This document shows, piece by piece, positions 27,786 to 36,177 of a stretch of DNA of 64,000 nt. This stretch comes from Oceanospirillum sp964342385 (lineage in GTDB: Bacteria > Pseudomonadota > Gammaproteobacteria > Pseudomonadales > Halomonadaceae): positions 62,001 to 126,000 of the forward strand of contig CAYFGP010000002.1 of the NCBI GenBank assembly GCA_964342385.1, in the 5' to 3' direction. A program made the translations under genes and the position numbers. Below the pieces are notes generated by a model. It worked only from the letters and a program-made list of their open reading frames with translations. It searched no databases and was not told the origin of the DNA. Positions within the stretch are counted from its first letter, which is position 1. The number at the start of each line of letters is the position of its first letter.

Positions 27786-28123
27786 GGGCGGCCTCACTAA
27801 AAATAAATAAACTCAACCGAAATTGCGGGCGTATTATGAGAGCAGATGCATCAAGAGGCAAATTTTAAGCGACATTTTGCTGCCAAAGTCTATTTTGGTT
27901 AACAAATTGTCCGAAAAATCACATTAATTTAGCTCCCATATCCCAATCAAACACAACAAAAGTCGTGATATCTAATTCTGGCGGCAGCCAGAAAATCGTG
28001 TAATTGAGTGTAGATCAACTTTTGTTTCGCGCTTTATTTCATTTCCAAGAGCTTTACATTAATCCTGTGCCCCTTAGACTTACGCCTGATTTTTTGTTTT
28101 TACAGGCAGCAACGGACAGGCAT
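27786..28123. promoter_or_regulatory. Divergent gap-mfd intergenic region
   Basis: This 338-bp A+T-rich gap must hold promoters for both genes; none can be pinned down. A perfect 7-bp hairpin TTCTGGC/GCCAGAA with loop GGCA (27976-27993) would lie in the mfd 5' leader. The frame of mfd stays open to 28004 but this part is best read as non-coding. Confidence 0.35.
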
Positions 28124-31100
28124 ATGCAACTGCAGCTACCCAGCCCATCAATTCCGGTTAAACAGGGCGATATTCGCCATTGGGGCAATCTGCCCGGCAG
28201 CGCTCAGGCCCTGCTAATCAGCCAACTGACGCAACAGCACTCCGGCTTGTTGTTTGTGGTGACTCGCTCGCAGAATGAAGCGGAGCAACTCACTGAACTG
28301 CTGGAGTTTTTCCTCGATGCCAGCTGCCCTGTACTGCGTATGCCGGATTGGGAAACCCTGCCCTACGACGCCTTCTCGCCCCATCAGGATATTATCTCTG
28401 AACGTTTGAAGGTGCTGTTTAAGCTGCCACAGCTAAAAAAAGGTATTCTGGTCGCGCCCGCATCAACCCTGATGCAACGTCTGGCCCCGGAAAGCTATAT
28501 CAGCGGTTTCACCTTCCTGCTGGAAACGGAACAGAAGTTTGATGCCCAGGCCATGAGCCGACAGCTGGAACAGGCCGGTTATCACTGTGTGGAGAATGTT
28601 TATTCTCACGGTGAATACGCGGTACGCGGTTCTATTATGGACCTGTTCCCCATGGGGGCCGACAAACCGATTCGTATCGATCTATTTGATGATGAGATCG
28701 ATACCCTACGCACCTTTGATCCTGAAACTCAACGCTCGGAAGATAAGATCGACAATATCCGTATCCTGCCAGCCCAGGAGTATCCGCTGGATAAAAACGG
28801 TATCGATCACTTCCGAATCAACTTCCAGGATCAGTTTGATGTCGATTTCCGTCAGTGCCCACTTTATCAGGATGTCTCTAAGGGCATTCCTTCGCCGGGG
28901 CTGGAATACTATCTACCGCTATTTTTTACTCAAACTGCCGACATCTTCAGCTATCTACCGGAAAACACCCTGTTAGTCGCCAGTAGCGAACTGGAAAGCT
29001 CGGCGCAGAATTTCTGGGAAGAGATCGAACGCCGTTACGAAGATCGTCGTTACGATATCCAGCGCCCGATTCTGGCTCCACGCCAACTATTCCTGCCTGT
29101 TGATGAGCTCTTTGGTCGCCTGAAAGGCTTCCCACGTATCCAACTGCACCAAGACACTGTTGATGTAGACAAAGCAGGCCGTATCAACCTGCCGTTTGCA
29201 ACGCCTGAAGCGCTGCCTGTCGATGCGAAACAGAGCCAACCCCTGGCTAAATTGCAGCAACATCTGAAAAACAGCAGTGACCGTATCCTGTTTTGTGCAG
29301 AGTCCGCCGGTCGCCGCGAAGCACTGTTAGAACTGCTGGCCCGTATCGAAGTCCGCCCACAACAGTGTGATAGCTGGCAGGCGTTTGCTCAGTCTGACAC
29401 TAATCTGGCGATCACCGTCGCCCCTCTGCTGGAAGGCATTCACTGTCCTGATGCCAGCATCGAGCTAATCAGTGAAAGTCAGCTGTTTGGTCAGCGCGTC
29501 TTCCAGAGCCGTCGCCGCCAAAAAGCCACCGATCTGGGTGAATACACCGTTCGTAGCCTGACCGAACTGCAGGAAGGCGCACCGGTTGTGCATATCGATC
29601 ATGGTGTGGGTCGTTACCTGGGACTGCAGGTGATCGAGGTCGATCAGCAGAAAGCGGAATTTCTGACCCTGGAATACGCTGACGGTGCCAAGCTCTATGT
29701 TCCTGTCAGCGCCCTGCATATGATCTCCCGTTACTCTGGGGCAGGTGATGATAATGCTCCACTGCATAAGCTAGGCTCTGAGCAGTGGGAGAAAGCCAAG
29801 CGTAAAACAGCAGAGAAAATTCGCGATACCGCCGCCGAGCTGCTGGATATCTACGCCCGTCGCGCCGCCCGAAAAGGCTTTAGTCACGATAATCCAGATC
29901 AATCCTATGAAGCCTTCTCCGCCGGATTCCCGTTTGAGGAAACCCCGGACCAGATGGCGTCTATTAACGCCGTGATTCAGGATATGACCTCCGGTCAGCC
30001 GATGGATCGTGTGGTGTGTGGTGATGTCGGCTTTGGTAAAACCGAAGTGGCGATGCGCGCGACCTTTATTGCAGTACAAAGCGGAAAACAGGTAGCGATT
30101 CTGGTGCCGACCACGCTGCTGGCGCAACAACACTTTGAAAACTTCCGTGATCGTTTTGCCGATTGGCCGGTACAGGTGGAAGTGCTGTCACGCTTTAAAT
30201 CCGCCAAAGAGCAGAAGGCCGTGCTGGAAAAACTGGAAAATGGTCAGGTGGATATCATTATCGGTACCCACAAGCTGCTACAGAAGGATATGAATTTCGA
30301 TAATCTCGGTCTGCTGATTATCGATGAGGAACACCGCTTTGGTGTCGGTCAAAAAGAGAAACTGAAATCCCTGCGTTCAGAGATCGATATTCTGACTATG
30401 ACAGCAACACCGATTCCTCGTACGCTGAATATGGCCATGTCCGGTATTCGTGATCTGTCGATTATCGCCACACCGCCAGCGAAACGTCTGTCGGTGAAAA
30501 CCTTTGTTCGTCCGTTTGATAAGACGACGATTAAAGAGGCCATTCTGCGGGAGATTCTGCGTGGCGGTCAGCTCTACTTCCTGCACAATGACCTGAAAAC
30601 CATTGAAAACGCTGCAGAAGATATTCGCGTGCTGGTACCAGAAGCCCGTGTCGGTGTTGCCCATGGCCAGATGCCGGAACGCCAGCTGGAACAGCTGATG
30701 TCTGACTTCTACCACAAGCGTTTTAATGTGCTGGTCTGCTCTACCATTATTGAAACCGGTATCGATATCCCCAGCGCCAACACCATTATTATTGAGCGGG
30801 CTGATAAGTTTGGTCTGGCCCAGTTGCACCAGCTGCGCGGTCGTGTCGGTCGTTCTCACCACCAGGCTTACGCCTATCTGCTGACGCCAGAAGGTAAGAA
30901 ACTCACCAAAGACGCTGAAAAACGTCTTGAGGCGATCTCTCAGGCGGAGGATCTTGGCGCGGGCTTTACCCTCGCCACCCATGATATGGAGATTCGTGGT
31001 GCTGGTGAACTATTGGGCGAAGGTCAGAGCGGCCAGATGGAACAGGTGGGTTACAGCCTCTATATGGAGATGCTGGAAAAAGCCGTTGCAGCCATTAAAC

Positions 31101-31582
31101 AGGGCAAAACTCCGGATCTGGATAAACCGCTGAATCAAGGCATTGAAGTGAATCTGCGTATTCCGGCACTGATCCCCGAAGATTATCTGCCTGATGTCCA
31201 TAGCCGTCTGGTGATGTACAAACGTATCGCCAACGCTAAAGACGATACCGAGCTGAAAGAACTGCAGGTAGAGATGATTGACCGCTTTGGTCTACTGCCA
31301 GAGCCGCTAAAAAACCTGTTTAATCAGACCCGTTTGAAGTTCCGCGCCGAAGAGATGGGTATTGTGCGTATCGACTGCAATGAGGAACGCGGTACACTGG
31401 AGTTTGCCGCGGAAACTCAGGTTGAGCCCCTGACCATCGTAAAACTGATACAATCAGCGCCTCAGCGTTATAAGCTGGACGGTGCCAATAAGCTAAAATT
31501 TACCGATCTGATGAAAAAAGCCGACAGTCGCTTTAATGTCATTGATCGCTTACTAAAACAGCTTGTGCCGGAAAAGAGCTGA
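28124..31582 (+). CDS. mfd: Transcription-repair coupling factor
   Basis: Mfd removes RNA polymerase stalled at DNA lesions and recruits UvrA. The protein shows an N-terminal UvrB-like region, the RNA-polymerase-interaction domain (VHIDHGVGRYLGL), a RecG-like helicase with GDVGFGKTEVA, the DEEHRFGV box, TATPIPRTL and QLRGRVGRS, and a C-terminal TRCF domain. The frame is open to 28004, but GGA lies 7 bases before ATG 28124, giving 1152 residues, close to E. coli Mfd at 1148. Palindromic element copy B and csiV follow. Confidence 0.97.
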   Translation: MQLQLPSPSIPVKQGDIRHWGNLPGSAQALLISQLTQQHSGLLFVVTRSQNEAEQLTELLEFFLDASCPVLRMPDWETLPYDAFSPHQDIISERLKVLFKLPQLKKGILVAPASTLMQRLAPESYISGFTFLLETEQKFDAQAMSRQLEQAGYHCVENVYSHGEYAVRGSIMDLFPMGADKPIRIDLFDDEIDTLRTFDPETQRSEDKIDNIRILPAQEYPLDKNGIDHFRINFQDQFDVDFRQCPLYQDVSKGIPSPGLEYYLPLFFTQTADIFSYLPENTLLVASSELESSAQNFWEEIERRYEDRRYDIQRPILAPRQLFLPVDELFGRLKGFPRIQLHQDTVDVDKAGRINLPFATPEALPVDAKQSQPLAKLQQHLKNSSDRILFCAESAGRREALLELLARIEVRPQQCDSWQAFAQSDTNLAITVAPLLEGIHCPDASIELISESQLFGQRVFQSRRRQKATDLGEYTVRSLTELQEGAPVVHIDHGVGRYLGLQVIEVDQQKAEFLTLEYADGAKLYVPVSALHMISRYSGAGDDNAPLHKLGSEQWEKAKRKTAEKIRDTAAELLDIYARRAARKGFSHDNPDQSYEAFSAGFPFEETPDQMASINAVIQDMTSGQPMDRVVCGDVGFGKTEVAMRATFIAVQSGKQVAILVPTTLLAQQHFENFRDRFADWPVQVEVLSRFKSAKEQKAVLEKLENGQVDIIIGTHKLLQKDMNFDNLGLLIIDEEHRFGVGQKEKLKSLRSEIDILTMTATPIPRTLNMAMSGIRDLSIIATPPAKRLSVKTFVRPFDKTTIKEAILREILRGGQLYFLHNDLKTIENAAEDIRVLVPEARVGVAHGQMPERQLEQLMSDFYHKRFNVLVCSTIIETGIDIPSANTIIIERADKFGLAQLHQLRGRVGRSHHQAYAYLLTPEGKKLTKDAEKRLEAISQAEDLGAGFTLATHDMEIRGAGELLGEGQSGQMEQVGYSLYMEMLEKAVAAIKQGKTPDLDKPLNQGIEVNLRIPALIPEDYLPDVHSRLVMYKRIANAKDDTELKELQVEMIDRFGLLPEPLKNLFNQTRLKFRAEEMGIVRIDCNEERGTLEFAAETQVEPLTIVKLIQSAPQRYKLDGANKLKFTDLMKKADSRFNVIDRLLKQLVPEKS

Positions 31583-31630
31583 TTTAATAAATGAGTCGTG
31601 ATCTATCGGCTTAAAAATAAAAGCTCTAAT

Positions 31631-31718
31631 AAGCACTCACACAAAAGTGTCTCTTTAGCCAATGACTTCATTCTTCAGCCGTTGGCCAAAAATATCGAAA
31701 TACTTTTATGTCAGTGCG
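31631..31718 (+). repeat. Palindromic 3'-flank element, copy B
   Basis: This is the second copy of the palindrome described at 18394-18482, here on the opposite strand and therefore in sense with mfd, 48 bp after its stop codon. The sense order is ACACAAAAGTGTCTCTTTAG, an inner hairpin, then ATATCGAAATACTTTTATGT. Arms have diverged but pairing is largely kept. Confidence 0.75.
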
Positions 31719-31765
31719 TACGATTAACTTGATAACCCTAACGCCTGGAATGGCTAAAGAACCTT

Positions 31766-32485
31766 ATGATAAACAAGTACTTTCGCTACATTTTGCTCTC
31801 TGGCCTGCTTGCCCTGACTCTGGCACCCAGTGCTCAGGCCAGCAATGAAGGACGTCGCTACGTACTGGAAATGGTGGTTTTTTCCTATGAAACCAACTCC
31901 ACCGGTGTATCCGAAAGTTGGCCAACCGATCTGCAGATCGAACTGCCAGACCGTTATCAGGGACTGCATCGTAAATCCAGCTATAGCAAATCAACACTGA
32001 ATAGCTTAAAACCTGCAGATGCAAACAGCATGGGACGCTTGCCACTGAGTAAACATCAAATTGATATGCTGAAACAGGGTTATCTGCCAGAGTATTTCCT
32101 GCGTAGCAGCCGTTTATACACTCTAGGTGGTAAAAAACGTCGTTTGGCCAATCAGGATGATATCAAAGTCCTGTTCCATGAAGCCTGGCAGATGCCGGTT
32201 TATGGTAAAAACAGAAAACGTACCCTACCGATTCGTATTCAGGGCGGTCAACGCATCAACAACCGTTATGAACTGGATGGTACTATCACAGTTTCTGTCG
32301 CCCGTTATCTCCACGTGGATACCAACCTATTCCTGTCTAAATTTCAGACAGTCGAAGGGGAACCTCAAGTGAGCCAGGTGATCCCAATGCAGCAATCCCG
32401 CCGCATGCGCAGCAAGGAACTGCATTATATCGATCATCCTAAGTTTGGCATTCTGATCTACTTTACCCCTTTCCCAACCAGCTAA
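31766..32485 (+). CDS. csiV: CsiV-family periplasmic peptidoglycan-binding protein
   Basis: This 239-residue protein has a signal peptide ending at AQAS and a mature region starting RRYVLEMVVFSYETNS, typical of the CsiV family, which in Vibrio binds peptidoglycan and supports septal wall synthesis. The C-terminal HYIDHPKFGILIYFTPF is a conserved family end. Its position downstream of mfd is conserved in related bacteria. It may have its own promoter, since copy B and 180 bp separate it from mfd. Confidence 0.85.
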   Translation: MINKYFRYILLSGLLALTLAPSAQASNEGRRYVLEMVVFSYETNSTGVSESWPTDLQIELPDRYQGLHRKSSYSKSTLNSLKPADANSMGRLPLSKHQIDMLKQGYLPEYFLRSSRLYTLGGKKRRLANQDDIKVLFHEAWQMPVYGKNRKRTLPIRIQGGQRINNRYELDGTITVSVARYLHVDTNLFLSKFQTVEGEPQVSQVIPMQQSRRMRSKELHYIDHPKFGILIYFTPFPTS

Positions 32486-32508
32486 AGGTTGAAAAACTGA
32501 TTAGTGTC

Positions 32509-32553
32509 TGGTTGTTTCTACAATGTGCTCAAAACCTTTGTAGAAACAATCCA
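32509..32553 (+). terminator. Hairpin after csiV, possible terminator
   Basis: A long stem TGG-TTGTTTCTACAA/TTGTAGAAACAA-TCCA with one mismatch zone has a 14-nt loop, 24 bp past the csiV stop. There is no T run, so it may be a factor-dependent terminator or an mRNA end-protecting structure. Confidence 0.5.
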
Positions 32554-32680
32554 GAGGCTCGCCTCCCCTCTCCCAGAACCTCAGATAATCCGGCAACTCA
32601 CTCACCCAGAGTTTCAAACAATTTAAATCAAGCGCTGCAAATCGTTTATTGACGATGCGAGAGTTTATAGACCCCGTGAT

Positions 32681-33592
32681 TTAGAGCAGGTGTGATGCTT
32701 GTTGTAATAAGTGGCGATTAATACGCCAACTAAGCCACAGCGCTACAACAGCTAAAGGAATATAAATAAAGTAAAACAACTGACGCACACTTTTTATCCG
32801 AACCCTCAATTGCTGATCAATCTCCTTCACGGCCTGAGCCAATAACTCTTCCGTTTCATGTACCGCCGCCCGCATCTCACCGTGCAAACCCAGTTCACTG
32901 CTTCGCCCTAAATCTCGTATCGCTTCGTCATATTGGATCAATCGATTGCGATACCTTTTGGCCAGAGCCAGTAGCGTTTGTTGCTGTTCTATACCTATAG
33001 ACAGCCCCTCTAACTGAGCCATAAAACGTCGATGCCTTTGTTCGAACTCGGCTAAAGTATCCAGCTGCTTATAAAGTAAGAACCTCTGCTCCAGACGCTG
33101 CAACTGCAATAACGTTAACTGCGCACTGTTTTCTTCTGCCTGAACTAATGCCTGCTCCATACTAAGACTGGCCGTTTTCAGCTCCCCTGCTAAGCCCTCA
33201 CTCTCCTTAAAACCTAGCTGTTTGTGAATAACTACCACATCCTGAAATAACCTGTGATAACGATCCAGTGTTTCCGGTACCTGATGCAGTTGAAAAACAT
33301 CGATCCCATGTTTTTCCAGTACACGGTTTGACTGTTCAACATTATCCTGAGAGTCGTATAACAAACGTTCAAACCTTTTTACATAAAGCAGATCCCTACG
33401 ACTCATAAAATCCTTTTCATGACGCCGCAATCCCAGCATATCCACTTCCAGCTGCACAACTAATGTCTCACCCTCGGCCAGCTCTTCAATATCCTCCAAA
33501 GTGCTAAAAAACAACATATAGCTGACCAACAGAGAGAACATCACTATGCCCGTATTCAAAAACAACTGATGCCTAAATAGCATGGCAAACAT
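32681..33592 (-). CDS. Sensor-only chemoreceptor paralogue lacking HAMP and signalling domains
   Basis: This 303-residue protein has two membrane helices (about 10-30 and 268-290) flanking a helical periplasmic domain, and it ends about 10 residues after the second helix. The sensor resembles that of the adjacent chemoreceptor: LRRHEKDFM occurs in both near residue 53, the later LQLQRLEQRF matches LQLRRAEKDF, and LGRSSELGLHGEMRAAV matches LGLSSKEGLRLQMRSTV. There is no HAMP or methyl-accepting domain, and no remnant was seen downstream. It could be a decayed receptor or a modulator that pairs with the full-length receptor. The start at ATG 33592 is tentative; ATG 33583 is alternative. Confidence 0.72.
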   Translation of the reverse strand: MFAMLFRHQLFLNTGIVMFSLLVSYMLFFSTLEDIEELAEGETLVVQLEVDMLGLRRHEKDFMSRRDLLYVKRFERLLYDSQDNVEQSNRVLEKHGIDVFQLHQVPETLDRYHRLFQDVVVIHKQLGFKESEGLAGELKTASLSMEQALVQAEENSAQLTLLQLQRLEQRFLLYKQLDTLAEFEQRHRRFMAQLEGLSIGIEQQQTLLALAKRYRNRLIQYDEAIRDLGRSSELGLHGEMRAAVHETEELLAQAVKEIDQQLRVRIKSVRQLFYFIYIPLAVVALWLSWRINRHLLQQASHLL

Positions 33593-33840
33593 CCTTATAC
33601 AGGGAAGGAAAGAATAGGGAAAATGACCTATAAGTACTCACAAAAAAAATGATCCGACTATTACTTCCAGCATAGAAGCAAACAGACAGAAAGAGGGGGA
33701 AATGATAAATGAGACCGCTGCTTGCCACACAAAGCAGCTAAACAAGCTAAAAATGAGGAAGAACCGCTAGAAGAACATTGAACTGTACAACGATAGGTTA
33801 TTACAGGCAGAGCTGACAGATATAAACCTAGGCTTATACA
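33593..33840. other. Gene-poor stretch between the two sensor genes
   Basis: This 248-bp stretch precedes palindromic element copy C. It contains a 22-codon frame on plus at 33702-33770 with a purine-rich AGAGGGGG just upstream, and a hairpin GCTGCTT/AAAGCAGC around 33718. Neither is strong enough to call a gene. Confidence 0.25.
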
Positions 33841-33927
33841 CACTTACACAAAAGTGTTTCGATATTTTTTAGCCAATGGCTGAAGCATGAAGCCATTGGC
33901 TAAAGAGAAACTTTGGTGTGATTGCTT
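33841..33927 (-). repeat. Palindromic 3'-flank element, copy C
   Basis: This is the best-preserved copy of the palindrome also found at 18394-18482 and 31631-31718. The inner stem is a perfect 13 bp (TTAGCCAATGGCT/AGCCATTGGCTAA) with an 8-nt loop. The outer arms are ACACAAAAGTGTTTCG and its near complement. It lies 46 bp past the chemoreceptor stop, in sense with that gene. Confidence 0.8.
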
Positions 33928-33973
33928 ATCTGTCAGGCAAGATGCATTAGTACAGATAAGAGTATCAGTAAGC

Positions 33974-35836
33974 TTAAGTTTTAAAGACCGAAACCACTTG
34001 ATTCAAACCCGCTGCCTGAACAGAAATCTCCTGACTGGTTTGTGAGTTTCTCAACACAGAACCTGCCGATTGCTCAGTAATATCGCGAATATTGGTCATA
34101 TTAAGGCCTACCTCATGGGCTACTGCGCTTTGCTGACCAATAGCAACCGCTATCCTGGAAGTCATATCCAGAATCTCACTGACGTCCGTGGTAATAGCAA
34201 CTAAAGCATGCTCGGCATTACCGGCTTGCTCATTGCCTTTTTGACTCTCTTCACAACACTCACGGATCAGCTGTACGATATTTTTGGTCTGATTCTGCAG
34301 CGAGCTGATGATGTCACCAATCTCCTGAGTGGCATCCTGAGTACGCCCGGCCAAAGCCCTGACCTCATCAGCAACAACAGCAAACCCCCGCCCCTGCTCA
34401 CCGGCACGAGCCGCTTCGATGGCCGCATTCAGTGCCAGCAGATTGGTCTGTTCCGCGATCTCTTGAATCACACTCAATACCGAACCAATGGTTTCACTTT
34501 CAGTGGCCAGAGCTGCGACAGAGTCTGCAGAACTATTCAAACGAGCCGATAACTGGCCAATACGATCAATGGCTTCCTGAACCTGTTGTTGACCTGTCAT
34601 CGCATCATTATGAGCACCATTAACCTTAGTCGCCGCATGTTTCGTATCCTGGGAGATAGTCTCAACGGTCGATACCATCTGACTCATCGCCGTTGCCACC
34701 TGATCCGTTTCAACTTTCTGTTGCTCAATATCCTGGGCGGTTTTACGAGCATCCTGCGATAGGGAGTCCGTAGCCAGGTTCATCGCGACAACCGCCTCGT
34801 TAACCCGACAGATCACATCCTGGAATCCTGATAGCATAGTGTTCAGTGTCTTAGCCATCTCAGTCACTTCATCCCGGCCCTCAGCTTTCACTCTCAGGCT
34901 CAGATCTTTACTGGCATGAATATTCGCCACCGCTTGCTGAATGCTCTGAATCGGCAAAAAGATAGAACGACCGATAAACCAGGCAACCGCCGAGGTTAAC
35001 AGCAACATAGCTGCAAACAGAAAACTGGACCATAGCTGAGCCTGATCGAGACGTGCCAACAACAATGCTTCTACAGCAGCAATACTGTCATCCAGCAAGG
35101 ATTCACTGCTTTGCACCGTGCTGCGCATCTGCAAACGCAGACCTTCTTTGCTACTGAGCCCTAAATACTGCGCCCCTTCGACATAGTTGGTAAATTTTAT
35201 CTGGTAGGTTTGTGCTAATGCCAACAGAGCCTGACGCTGTGTATCAGAAACAGACAGACCACCCAGCTGCTGAGTTAGCTGTTCATACAAGCCGTTAAAC
35301 TTGCCTAGGTATTTCATATCCAGTCGAAGCATAAAATCTTTTTCTGCCCGACGTAACTGCAGCATGGTCACCAGAATGGCATCCGCATTCAGTTTTTTCA
35401 GCTCTGATTCAATGCCGTGCACGGCAGCACGCAGCTCTCCTGTATAACCGGATTTATGATCCAGTCCCATCTGTTCAGTCGCTTTGACGACTTGATGATA
35501 GAGATCCTGATAACGGGCAAAGGTCTGGCTCAGATTATTCAGTTCCGGCAGAGCCATATCATAACGCTCCAGCAGCTGCTGAATATTACTGAGATTAACC
35601 GTCATGTTCTGATAGGTCTGATCAAACCGATCCAGATACTTCAGATCTTTTCGAGCCATAAAATCTTTTTCATGACGGCGCAACTGCAACATATCTTTTT
35701 GCAAACGCAAAGTGTGAGCCTTTCCCTGGCTTAACTCTTTTACTGAAGACAATGTATAAGAAAACAAGACAAACATGGTGGCCATCGCAGCAATAACCAC
35801 CAACGCATTTAGTGTTAATTTATGTCGGATTAGCAT
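33974..35836 (-). CDS. Methyl-accepting chemotaxis protein with helical bimodular-type sensor
   Basis: This 620-residue chemoreceptor has TM1 at about 10-28, a long helical periplasmic sensor (28-270) with two internal LRR(H/A)EKDFM-like modules suggesting an HBM-type ligand domain, TM2 at about 272-292, a HAMP domain and a cytoplasmic methyl-accepting domain with the conserved hairpin tip EQTNLLALNAAIEAARAGEQGRGFAVVADEVRALA. It would transmit ligand signals to CheA/CheW. The ligand is unknown. A shortened sensor paralogue lies directly downstream. Confidence 0.93.
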   Translation of the reverse strand: MLIRHKLTLNALVVIAAMATMFVLFSYTLSSVKELSQGKAHTLRLQKDMLQLRRHEKDFMARKDLKYLDRFDQTYQNMTVNLSNIQQLLERYDMALPELNNLSQTFARYQDLYHQVVKATEQMGLDHKSGYTGELRAAVHGIESELKKLNADAILVTMLQLRRAEKDFMLRLDMKYLGKFNGLYEQLTQQLGGLSVSDTQRQALLALAQTYQIKFTNYVEGAQYLGLSSKEGLRLQMRSTVQSSESLLDDSIAAVEALLLARLDQAQLWSSFLFAAMLLLTSAVAWFIGRSIFLPIQSIQQAVANIHASKDLSLRVKAEGRDEVTEMAKTLNTMLSGFQDVICRVNEAVVAMNLATDSLSQDARKTAQDIEQQKVETDQVATAMSQMVSTVETISQDTKHAATKVNGAHNDAMTGQQQVQEAIDRIGQLSARLNSSADSVAALATESETIGSVLSVIQEIAEQTNLLALNAAIEAARAGEQGRGFAVVADEVRALAGRTQDATQEIGDIISSLQNQTKNIVQLIRECCEESQKGNEQAGNAEHALVAITTDVSEILDMTSRIAVAIGQQSAVAHEVGLNMTNIRDITEQSAGSVLRNSQTSQEISVQAAGLNQVVSVFKT

Positions 35837-35973
35837 GGGGGAAATTCCTCATCATGTCACAGCTCTTTGGCTGTGTTCGATACAGGGCAAGCATCTTCTC
35901 ACTCAAAACACTTGTTTTAAGTAGTTACTCCACACCAATTGTTACACTTATGTTACAAATTTACTACAGTACT

Positions 35974-36056
35974 GCAGAACTAAAATGGAGCTTATGGTCT
36001 ACACCCTCATACTTCTAAAGATAGACTATTTTTCTAAAGCTCCATTTTATTCAGCT
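35974..36056. repeat. Long imperfect inverted repeat upstream of the chemoreceptor gene
   Basis: Perfect 13-bp arms TAAAATGGAGCTT (35981-35993) and AAGCTCCATTTTA (36037-36049) are separated by 43 bp that hold further partial pairing (GGTCTA with TAGACT). The pairing extends outward imperfectly. It is not a terminator; it may be a degenerate mobile palindrome or a regulatory cruciform. The rest of the 341-bp gap shows only the terminator at 36065. Confidence 0.55.
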
Positions 36057-36064
36057 CTAAAACG

Positions 36065-36104
36065 ACAAAACCCCTTGGAGATGATCCAAGGGGTTTTGTT
36101 TTTA
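36065..36104. terminator. Bidirectional terminator after the NCS2-type permease gene
   Basis: A perfect 15-bp stem ACAAAACCCCTTGGA/TCCAAGGGGTTTTGT with a 5-nt loop has T-rich ends on both strands. It lies about 75 bp past the permease stop on minus. Confidence 0.88.
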
Positions 36105-36177
36105 CTGTGACGACTCACTCAGCACTTCTTATAACAGATCTTTTCATAACATAAGTCATGCCTTTTGGAGTGATCAA

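Noticed and set aside
33702..33770. 22-codon frame with purine-rich upstream sequence
   Set aside because: The upstream G run is a plausible ribosome-binding site, but the peptide has no recognisable features and the frame is short enough to arise by chance; noted only in the intergenic entry.
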